A DNA stretch of 38,483 nucleotides from an uncultured Clostridia bacterium (GTDB lineage: Bacteria > Bacillota > Clostridia > Oscillospirales > Acutalibacteraceae): the NCBI GenBank assembly GCA_937912175.1, contig CALDOU010000030.1, positions 1 to 38,483 of the forward strand. Reading direction: 5' to 3'. Shown in pieces: positions 32,287 to 38,483 of the stretch (position 1 is its first letter; every line of letters starts with the position of its first letter). The notes beneath the pieces are model-generated. The model was not told the origin of the DNA and ran no database searches. It saw only the letters and a program-made list of their open reading frames with translations. The position numbers and the translations under genes were made by a program.

Positions 32287-34882
32287 TTTAGAAAAAATTT
32301 ATAAACCCGGACAAGTAGAAGATAAGATTTATAAATTTTGGGTTGATGGGGGATATTTTAAAGCGGAAGTAGATAAAAACAAAAAACCTTTCACTATTGT
32401 TATACCTCCTCCAAATATTACCGGTAAGCTTCATATGGGACACGCTTTAGACGAAACCATGCAAGATATAATTATTCGCTTTAAAAGAATGCAAGGATAT
32501 TCTGCGCTTTGGGTCCCCGGTACTGACCATGCTTCTATTGCCACTGAAGCCAAAATTGTGGAACAGATGCGTAATGAAGGTATCTCAAAGGCGTCAATAA
32601 GTCGTGAAGATTTTTTAAAGCGTGCGTGGGCATGGAAAGAAAAATATGGAAACAATATAGTAAATCAATTGAAAAAATTAGGTGCATCGTGTGATTGGTC
32701 GAAAGAAAGATTTACTTTAGATGAAGGTTGTTCGGAAGCAGTAAAAGAATTTTTTGTACGTCTTTATGAAAAAGGTTTAATTTATCGTGGAGAAAGGATT
32801 ATAAACTGGTGTCCGAAATGTAAGACTTCGATTTCAGATTCAGAAGTGAACTTTGAAGAACACGATGGACATTTTTGGCATATAAAGTATCCGATAGTGG
32901 GAACAAGTGGTTTTATTACAGTCGCCACAACGCGCCCCGAAACTATGTTTGGTGATACTGCTGTTGCCGTTAACCCCAACGATAGTCGCTATAAAAATTT
33001 AATAGGTAAAAAAGTAATTATTCCTATTGTCAACAGAGAAATACCGATAATAAGTGATGATTATGTGGATATGGAAGTTGGCACAGGGGCGTTAAAAATT
33101 ACTCCGGCTCATGATCCGAATGATTTTGAAATAGGGTTGAGGCATGGACTTCCCATTATAAATGTTATGACCGACGATGCAAAGATTAATGAAAAAGCGG
33201 GAAAATATCAAGGGCTGGAAAGATATGAAGTAAGAAAACAATTGGTAGAAGAATTAAAATCAGCCGGATACCTTGAAAGCATAAAAAACATAAAGCATAA
33301 TGTTGGTTCTTGTTATAGGTGTAATACTGTTGTCGAGCCCAAAGTTTCTAAACAGTGGTTTGTAAAAATGGAGACCCTTGCCAAACCGGCAATTGAATGT
33401 GTTAAAAATCACAAAACTAATTTTGTTCCCGATAGATTTAGTAAAATTTATTATCATTGGATGGAAAACATAAAAGATTGGTGTATTTCAAGACAATTAT
33501 GGTGGGGACATAGAATTCCCGTTTGGTATTGTAACGATTGCGGAGAGATGACAGTTTCCAAGAATGAGGTTTCACATTGTTCTAAATGTGGTTCTTCTGA
33601 TATTTATCAAGATGAAGATACATTGGACACATGGTTTTCTTCGGGGTTGTGGCCGTTTTCAGTTTTGGGGTGGCCTAAAGATACACCTGAATTTGATTAT
33701 TTTTATCCTACTAATGTTTTGGTTACGGGATATGACATAATATTTTTCTGGGTTGCAAAGATGATATTTTCATCTCTTGAAATGACAGGTAAACCTCCTT
33801 TTAAAAACATTCTTATTCATGGTTTGGTTCGAGATTCTCAAGGACGCAAAATGTCCAAATCTTTGGGTAATGGGATTGATCCCATGGAAATAATAGAAAA
33901 ATACGGTGCAGATGCATTAAGGTTCTCTCTTATTTTAGGTACAAGCCCCGGAAATGATATGCGTTTTTATGATGAAAAAATTGAAGCAAATCGAAATTTT
34001 GCAAATAAAATTTGGAATGCTGCCAGGTTTGTGCATATGAATACCAACGGACTGAATTTAAAACCTGAAATTCCGACTGAACTTGAAAGTACAGACCGTT
34101 GGATTGTCAGTAGGTTTAATAAAGTTACCGAGGAAGTAATAAGTAATATAGATAAATTTGAATTAGGGATCGCAGCCCAAAAATTATATGATTTTATTTG
34201 GGACGAATTTTGCGATTGGTATATAGAATTTTCAAAAATTTCCGGCAGAAAAGAAGTTTTACTCTGGATAATGAATGGTATTTTAAAATTACTTCATCCG
34301 TTTATGCCGTTTATAACAGAAGAAATATGGTTATCTTTTCCACATAAAGAAAGCTCAATTATGATTTCAAAATATCCTGAGTTTAACAAATCTTATATTG
34401 ATGAAAAGGCCGAAAAAGAAGTAAATATATTGATGTCGGTAATAAAATCATTAAGAAATTTAAGGCGAGAAATGAATGTGCCTCACGGCAAAAAAACTTC
34501 TGTTTATGTGGAAACTTCAAACGATGAACTTAAGAATATTTTGAATTCTTATAAAAATATTATGTGTAAATTGTCATATGCCAAAGATGTGGAAATCGCT
34601 GAAAAATTTAATTTAAATAAGGTTGTAACCGCTGTTAATGATTATGTTAAAATTTATATTCCGACCGAAGAACTGGTAGATACTGCAGCAGAGATTGCTC
34701 GCTTGAAAAAAGAATTGGGTGTGGCACAATCTCAACTTGAGCAGGCGAAAAATCGACTGAAAAATCAAAACTTTATTTCAAAAGCTCCTCAAAAAATAAT
34801 TGATGGCGCTAAAGAAACAGTTTTGAAACTTGAAAGTAAGATAGAAAATCTTAATAAAAGTATTAAAGAATTTTCTGATTAA
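32276..34882 (+). CDS. valS: Valyl-tRNA synthetase
   Basis: Class I synthetase charging tRNA-Val. HMGH (53-56) in PNITGKLHMGHALD and KMSKS (525-529) form the catalytic signatures. The editing domain lies between them (VATTRPETMFGDTAVAVNP). A CPKC pair and a CNDCGE...CSKCG zinc pair are visible. The C-terminal coiled coil (AEIARLKKELGVAQSQLEQA) is the tRNA-binding arm. Length 868 residues. The TTG start at 32276 follows AAGGAG (32261-32266) with nine bases of spacing and overlaps engB. No T-box is present. It ends at a strong terminator. Confidence 0.97.
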   Translation: MENDLEKIYKPGQVEDKIYKFWVDGGYFKAEVDKNKKPFTIVIPPPNITGKLHMGHALDETMQDIIIRFKRMQGYSALWVPGTDHASIATEAKIVEQMRNEGISKASISREDFLKRAWAWKEKYGNNIVNQLKKLGASCDWSKERFTLDEGCSEAVKEFFVRLYEKGLIYRGERIINWCPKCKTSISDSEVNFEEHDGHFWHIKYPIVGTSGFITVATTRPETMFGDTAVAVNPNDSRYKNLIGKKVIIPIVNREIPIISDDYVDMEVGTGALKITPAHDPNDFEIGLRHGLPIINVMTDDAKINEKAGKYQGLERYEVRKQLVEELKSAGYLESIKNIKHNVGSCYRCNTVVEPKVSKQWFVKMETLAKPAIECVKNHKTNFVPDRFSKIYYHWMENIKDWCISRQLWWGHRIPVWYCNDCGEMTVSKNEVSHCSKCGSSDIYQDEDTLDTWFSSGLWPFSVLGWPKDTPEFDYFYPTNVLVTGYDIIFFWVAKMIFSSLEMTGKPPFKNILIHGLVRDSQGRKMSKSLGNGIDPMEIIEKYGADALRFSLILGTSPGNDMRFYDEKIEANRNFANKIWNAARFVHMNTNGLNLKPEIPTELESTDRWIVSRFNKVTEEVISNIDKFELGIAAQKLYDFIWDEFCDWYIEFSKISGRKEVLLWIMNGILKLLHPFMPFITEEIWLSFPHKESSIMISKYPEFNKSYIDEKAEKEVNILMSVIKSLRNLRREMNVPHGKKTSVYVETSNDELKNILNSYKNIMCKLSYAKDVEIAEKFNLNKVVTAVNDYVKIYIPTEELVDTAAEIARLKKELGVAQSQLEQAKNRLKNQNFISKAPQKIIDGAKETVLKLESKIENLNKSIKEFSD

Positions 34883-34945
34883 AAGTTTAATGTAAAAAAT
34901 TATAAATTTAATTTTTTTGGTGACGAATTTCTACAAAATAATCAA

Positions 34946-34984
34946 AAAATATCCTTTATCATAATAAGTGATAAAGGATATTTT
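34946..34984 (+). terminator. Strong terminator after valS
   Basis: A perfect 16-bp stem (34946-34961 with 34969-34984) has a 7-base loop, with TTTT at its end. It closes the clpP-to-valS block and isolates the spoIIA operon. Confidence 0.85.
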
Positions 34985-34996
34985 ATTTGTAAAAAT

Positions 34997-35026
34997 TTGC
35001 CGGACAGGCTTTAAAAATAATATTTT
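34997..35026 (+). promoter_or_regulatory. Weak candidate promoter of the spoIIA operon
   Basis: TTGCCG (34997-35002) and TATTTT (35021-35026) are 18 bases apart, a weak sigma-A-like match. In Bacillus the operon is read by sigma-H. I searched for AGGA-type -35 and GAAT-type -10 boxes in 34985-35091 and found no convincing pair. Confidence 0.25.
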
Positions 35027-35091
35027 TAATTTTTACGGATAAAATAATAATTTAAAGTAAATACTTATTAATGTAAAGGAGGTTAAATTTT

Positions 35092-35457
35092 ATGAGCGTA
35101 AAAATGTCACTTTATCAAAATACACTCACATCGTTTATTGAAGGTGATATTGACCACCATACTGCCAAAGATATAAGGGAAACCATTGATTCTTATGTTG
35201 AAAAATATAATCCCGAGGTTTTAAAACTTGATTTTAGCGGCGTGCAATTCATGGATACCTCTGGGATAGGTTTAATTATGGGGAGGTTTAAATTGGTTAG
35301 CGCTTTAAGAGGAAAATTAAAAGTTATTAATATTCCTAAAAACTTAGAAAGAATGATTAGGCTTTCAGGCTTGGGCTCTTTAGGAATATTTGAAAATGAG
35401 GAGGTTAAAATTAATGCAACAAGACGTAATAAACGAAATGAATATAAATTTTTTTAG
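35092..35457 (+). CDS. spoIIAA: Anti-sigma-F factor antagonist SpoIIAA
   Basis: STAS-domain protein that frees sigma-F by binding SpoIIAB in the forespore. The phosphorylated serine is S57 in VQFMDTSGIGLIMGR, equivalent to S58 of Bacillus. ELDHHTA-like GDIDHHTAKDI is near 18-28. Length 121 residues. The C-terminus from about residue 100 (EEVKINATRRNKRNEYKFF) differs from other family members and runs 44 bases into spoIIAB, which suggests the last codons have drifted or replaced an earlier stop. The ATG follows AAAGGAGG. Confidence 0.93.
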   Translation: MSVKMSLYQNTLTSFIEGDIDHHTAKDIRETIDSYVEKYNPEVLKLDFSGVQFMDTSGIGLIMGRFKLVSALRGKLKVINIPKNLERMIRLSGLGSLGIFENEEVKINATRRNKRNEYKFF

Positions 35458-35866
35458 TAGGTCATATAATGAGGGGTTTGCAAGAACTGTGGTAGCATCT
35501 TTTGTTTCGCAACTTGATCCCACGATTGATGAACTTGCGGATATTAAAACTGCTGTTTCGGAGGCTGTAACCAATTGTATTGTACATGGATATAAATCGG
35601 GAATAGGAAAAATTTACATATCTTCAAAAATTTACAGTAACGGGAAAATAATGATAAAAATCAAGGATAGGGGGTGTGGTATTGATAATGTTGAACAAGC
35701 CATGGAGCCACTTTTTACTACCGGAGGCAGTGAGCGCTCGGGCTTGGGATTTGCTGTCATGCAAAGTTTTATGGATAAAATAAAAGTTACTTCTAAGGTA
35801 GGAAAGGGGACTACGGTAACTTTACAAAAGTTTATTATTCGTAGACCCGTAAACAATGAAAAGTAA
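35414..35866 (+). CDS. spoIIAB: Anti-sigma-F factor and serine kinase SpoIIAB
   Basis: GHKL-fold kinase that holds sigma-F inactive and phosphorylates SpoIIAA. The N box is VSEAVTNCIVHGY with E50 and N54, G1 is IKDRGCGI with D85, and the ATP lid and G2 are GGSERSGLGFAVM. Length 150 residues. The ATG at 35414 is nine bases after GGAGG (35400-35404); the frame open from 35390 starts within spoIIAA and is not used. It overlaps both neighbours, so the three proteins are made stoichiometrically. Confidence 0.95.
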   Translation: MQQDVINEMNINFFSRSYNEGFARTVVASFVSQLDPTIDELADIKTAVSEAVTNCIVHGYKSGIGKIYISSKIYSNGKIMIKIKDRGCGIDNVEQAMEPLFTTGGSERSGLGFAVMQSFMDKIKVTSKVGKGTTVTLQKFIIRRPVNNEK

Positions 35867-36578
35867 TATTTCAAAAAATAAGAAAAATATTAATTTAAAT
35901 AAAACAAAGAAAAAAAGCATTTCTAAAAATTATATAAATATTGAAGAGCATTTTGGATTAGTCCACTCTTGTTGTCAAAGGTTTAGGGGAAGGGGAGTGG
36001 AGTATGAAGATATTTTTCAAACAGGATGTATTGGGCTTACCAAAGCAGTAAATAATTTTGATTTTAACCGTGGAGTGCAATTTTCCACCTATGCTGTTCC
36101 TGTGATTTTAGGTGAAATAAAGGAGATGTTTCGCAACAATTGTTCACTGTTTAAAATCAGCAGAAGGCTTAAGGAGCTTTCAAATAAAATTCGTTGTGAA
36201 CGTGAAAAGTTTTTAAAATATTATGAACGTGAACCCACTTTAAATGAAATTTCAGAATTGTTGAACGTTGAAAGCGAACAAATATTGGAAGCTTTAGAGG
36301 TTTCAAAAAATTTAATTTCTTTGGATTCTTCTTTAAATGAAGAATCGGGCTCTGTGATAGAGGTTCCCATAGAGTTTGATGATGAAAAATTATCTTCTAT
36401 GATTTCTGTGCGACAAGTTATTAATACATTTGCCGTTAAAGATAAAAATTTAATTTATTTAAGATTTTTTAAAGGTATTACTCAGTCTGAAACTGCCAAA
36501 AACCTGGGCATGACACAAGTTCAAGTTTCCAGAAGGGAAAAATTACTTTTGAAAATGCTCCGCGAAAAGTTAGCTTGA
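35856..36578 (+). CDS. sigF: Sporulation sigma factor SigF (SpoIIAC)
   Basis: Forespore-specific RNA polymerase sigma factor of the SigB/F/G group. Region 2 reads VEYEDIFQTGCIGLTKAVNNF and FDFNRGVQFSTYAVPVILGE (about residues 48-88). Region 3 contains RRLKELSNKI and EPTLNEISELL. Region 4 has the helix-turn-helix ITQSETAKNLGMTQVQVSRR. Length 240 residues, with an unusually lysine- and asparagine-rich extension in the first 25 residues. It overlaps spoIIAB by 11 bases. Assignment to SigF rather than SigG rests mainly on the operon. Confidence 0.94.
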   Translation: MKSNISKNKKNINLNKTKKKSISKNYINIEEHFGLVHSCCQRFRGRGVEYEDIFQTGCIGLTKAVNNFDFNRGVQFSTYAVPVILGEIKEMFRNNCSLFKISRRLKELSNKIRCEREKFLKYYEREPTLNEISELLNVESEQILEALEVSKNLISLDSSLNEESGSVIEVPIEFDDEKLSSMISVRQVINTFAVKDKNLIYLRFFKGITQSETAKNLGMTQVQVSRREKLLLKMLREKLA

Positions 36579-36586
36579 ATTTATTT

Positions 36587-37291
36587 TTATAACTCAGAAG
36601 AAATTTCAATTAGTTTTTTTAATCTATGATTAATTCCGGATTTGCTTATAGGGGGGGTATATAGTTTTGATAATTCCTTTAAAGAAAGATAAGGGTTATT
36701 AATTCTTATTAAAGCTATTTCCTTTAAATGTTCCGGCAAAGATTCAATACCTATGGTGTGTTTGATTTTTTTAATGGCATTTATTTGTTCGGTAGAAGAA
36801 TTGGTGATTTTTGAAAGATTTGCGGTTTCAAAATTAGTAGTTCGGTTTATATTATTTCGAACTTCTTTAACCATTTTTATTTGCATTAATTCCATAGCAC
36901 TTTTTGAGGCACCGATAAACACCAAAAAATCTGTTATTTTTTCGCTGCCTTTTAAATATAGAACGATATGATTTCTTCTTTGAGTTATTCCGGGTGTATA
37001 TCCCAATGCATCACAATTTTTAAACGTATAAATAATTAAATTACTTAAATCCGGTGAATTGATATCAAGCTCTAAATGATACTCAATTTCCGGATTTATT
37101 ATATTTCCGTAATTAATAAAAACTTTTCTTAAAAATTCGGCATATATATTTTTCTGATGTTCTTTATTTTTTTCTGTTTGAGCTGAATTGAATAGCTTAA
37201 AAAGATCAGAAAGCTTGTTGCAGTCTGTATTTAATGTGTTTTGTAGCTCAAATTCTGTTAATTCTTTTTTTGTTTTTGCGGAAAAGGACAT
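36587..37291 (-). CDS. whiA: WhiA homologue with reduced N-terminal LAGLIDADG domain
   Basis: WhiA combines a LAGLIDADG-endonuclease-like N-terminal domain with a C-terminal helix-turn-helix. In Gram-positives it regulates sporulation-linked and division genes. Here the C-terminal part is canonical: SEKITDFLVFIGASKSAME, VKEVRNNINRTTNFETANL, LPEHLKEIALIRINNPYLSL, and the tail PISKSGINHRLKKLIEIS. The N-terminus starts MSFSAKTKKELTEF but then jumps, in about 80 residues, to EYHLELDINSPDL. The protein is 234 residues instead of the usual 300-320, so roughly one LAGLIDADG half is missing. The ATG follows GAGGAATTC. It neighbours murB without the usual rapZ/yvcK genes between. Confidence 0.88.
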   Translation of the reverse strand: MSFSAKTKKELTEFELQNTLNTDCNKLSDLFKLFNSAQTEKNKEHQKNIYAEFLRKVFINYGNIINPEIEYHLELDINSPDLSNLIIYTFKNCDALGYTPGITQRRNHIVLYLKGSEKITDFLVFIGASKSAMELMQIKMVKEVRNNINRTTNFETANLSKITNSSTEQINAIKKIKHTIGIESLPEHLKEIALIRINNPYLSLKELSKLYTPPISKSGINHRLKKLIEISSEL

Positions 37292-37318
37292 TTTGAATTC
37301 CTCATTAAAATAATTTAT

Positions 37319-38230
37319 TTATAAGTTTATGTCGCCCAGGGTTTTTATTTCGCATTGCAAGTTTACGCCGAATTTATTGTATACTTTTTCTTGAATAAGT
37401 CTTATTAAATTTAATACGTCTTTTGCTGTTGCGTTTCCTGTGTTTATAATAAATCCTGCATGTTTTGGACTCACCATTGCTCCGCCGACAGAAACACCTT
37501 TAAGTCCGCATTCTTGAATTAAAGTTCCTGCGTAATAACCTTCGGGACGTTTAAAAATACTGCCTGCGTTTGGAAATTCCAGAGGTTGTTTATTTTTTCT
37601 TTTATATATATTTTCATACATTTTGGCTTTTATATCTTGAAAGCTTTTAGGATTTAATTTGAATTTCATAGAAGTAATTATAAAGGGTTTGTCAGTATAA
37701 AAGCTTTTGCGATATGATAAATCAAGTTGCGACTTATTTAAAATTTCTTCTGTACCGTCCGGATTGATATGTGTTCCTTCAAGAATTATATCCGAAATGT
37801 CATTTCCATAAGCTCCCGCATTCATATAAAGAGCGCCACCGCAAGATCCCGGAATTCCCCAGGCAAATTCTAATCCCGAAAGATTGTTTTTTAAAGCGAA
37901 TACACAAGCTTTGGCTAAAGGGATTCCTGCACTGCATATTATATTTTCATTCTCTGTTTTTAAAGTTTTTTCACATTTAGACAAACTTAAAATTATACCT
38001 TTATATCCTTCATCAGAAACAAGAAGATTTGTTCCGTTTCCAAGTATAAAAAACGGTATATTTTTATGATTTATGAAATTAATTAAAATTTTTAAATTTT
38101 CTATATTGTTAACATAAATAAATAAATCCGCCGCACCGCCTATTTTAAAAGAAGTGTGTTTTTTTAAGTTTTCATTTAATATTGATATGCAATTTAATTT
38201 ATTAGAAAGTTTTATGATTTCCGAATACAT
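37319..38230 (-). CDS. murB: UDP-N-acetylenolpyruvoylglucosamine reductase
   Basis: MurB makes UDP-MurNAc, the first committed peptidoglycan precursor. TSFKIGGAADLFIYV, LGNGTNLLVSDEGYKG and GIPGSCGGALYMNAGAYG form the FAD-binding PCMH domain. SYRKSFYT, the catalytic serine in NAGSIFKRPEG and the last acid in NLQCEIKTLG complete the active site (type IIb form). Length 303 residues. AAGGAGG (38247-38253) lies 16 bases from the ATG, too far; an ATA or ATT a few codons upstream is better spaced. It is downstream of hprK. Confidence 0.95.
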   Translation of the reverse strand: MYSEIIKLSNKLNCISILNENLKKHTSFKIGGAADLFIYVNNIENLKILINFINHKNIPFFILGNGTNLLVSDEGYKGIILSLSKCEKTLKTENENIICSAGIPLAKACVFALKNNLSGLEFAWGIPGSCGGALYMNAGAYGNDISDIILEGTHINPDGTEEILNKSQLDLSYRKSFYTDKPFIITSMKFKLNPKSFQDIKAKMYENIYKRKNKQPLEFPNAGSIFKRPEGYYAGTLIQECGLKGVSVGGAMVSPKHAGFIINTGNATAKDVLNLIRLIQEKVYNKFGVNLQCEIKTLGDINL

Positions 38231-38269
38231 CGAAATTATGTTATTTCCTCCTTATATAAAATTATTAAA

Positions 38270-38483
38270 TTATAAATCCCAGATACATTTTTCTATTTTA
38301 GGAGTTTTTGATTTGGGATATTCCATGCCCAGGTTAATAAATAGTTCTCTTGCTGCGTTATATCCCAGTTTTCTTTGACGATTATTCATTGCCGCGACCT
38401 CGATAATTGATGCTAAGTTTCTTCCGGGACGTACCGGAACATTAACATACGGGACTTTTACCCCCAATATTTTTGTATATATA
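38270..38483 (-). CDS. hprK: HPr kinase/phosphorylase, 3' part only
   Basis: The last 70 codons of a gene that continues beyond the window edge. VKVPYVNVPVRPGRNLAS and EVAAMNNRQRKLGYNAARE are the conserved C-terminal HprK segments. HprK phosphorylates HPr on serine in carbon catabolite repression. It is followed by murB and whiA, a common Clostridia order. The start and the P-loop lie outside the window. Confidence 0.9.
   Translation of the reverse strand, partial: IYTKILGVKVPYVNVPVRPGRNLASIIEVAAMNNRQRKLGYNAARELFINLGMEYPKSKTPKIEKCIWDL

Noticed and set aside
1..38483. tRNA or rRNA genes, CRISPR arrays, insertion sequences, prophage genes
   Set aside because: I looked through the intergenic spaces and found no cloverleaf, regularly spaced repeats, transposase or phage-like frames.

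Overview
The window is a low-GC, AT-rich bacterial chromosome segment, densely packed with housekeeping genes. Several markers point to a Firmicutes/Clostridia-type organism. There is a complete spoIIAA-spoIIAB-sigF operon, a WhiA homologue next to murB and hprK, and a T-box in front of thrS. The bL32 is a four-cysteine zinc form. The gene orders rplS-lepB-ylqF-rnhB-yraN and tig-clpP-clpX-lon-engB are classic Firmicutes. My reading is a Clostridia lineage, possibly host-associated or streamlined. That inference rests on shortened clusters (rpsB-tsf without pyrH-frr, plsY without gpsA, murB-whiA without rapZ/yvcK, a shortened WhiA). I cannot identify the species.

Layout. 1-758 (minus) is an edge-truncated archaeal-type aspartate-semialdehyde dehydrogenase with its own promoter, divergent from queA. 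2087-3064 (minus) is a secreted or membrane-tethered papain-fold (C39/AvrRpt2-like) cysteine protease with its own promoter. 3.2-6.5 kb holds rpsB-tsf, with a structured leader, and pgi. 6.55-7.3 kb is a CofE-like (F420-0 gamma-glutamyl ligase-like) protein. 7.3-12.3 kb carries rpmF, der, plsY, a histidine phosphatase and typA. 12.5-14.6 kb (minus) is thrS behind a threonine T-box. 14.6-15.2 kb (minus) is an unrecognised small membrane protein with a 66-bp internal tandem duplication, followed by nth. 16.0-16.6 kb is a lipoprotein. 16.6-19.2 kb (minus) is folD-ppa-prfB. 19.3-25.8 kb runs galU, rplS with a leader, two tandem lepB paralogues, ylqF, rnhB, yraN, an M19 dipeptidase and a metallophosphoesterase. 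25.9-34.9 kb is the protein-quality and translation block tig, clpP, clpX, lon, engB, valS. 35.1-36.6 kb is the spoIIA operon. 36.6-38.5 kb (minus) is whiA, murB and the 3' end of hprK.

How the genes work together. Most products serve protein synthesis: ribosomal proteins S2, L32 and L19, EF-Ts, RF2, ThrRS, ValRS, the ribosome-assembly GTPases Der, YlqF, EngB and BipA, and QueA. Others serve protein folding and degradation (trigger factor, ClpXP, Lon), the envelope (PlsY, MurB, GalU, LepB) or sporulation control. The non-housekeeping content is a few isolated single-gene units: the cysteine protease, the coiled membrane protein and the lipoprotein. Each has its own near-consensus sigma-A promoter and an export signal or membrane anchor. 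I found no tRNA or rRNA gene, CRISPR array, insertion sequence or prophage gene. The best candidates for new biology are the exported cysteine protease, the repeat-bearing membrane protein, the shortened WhiA and the structured leader upstream of rpsB.
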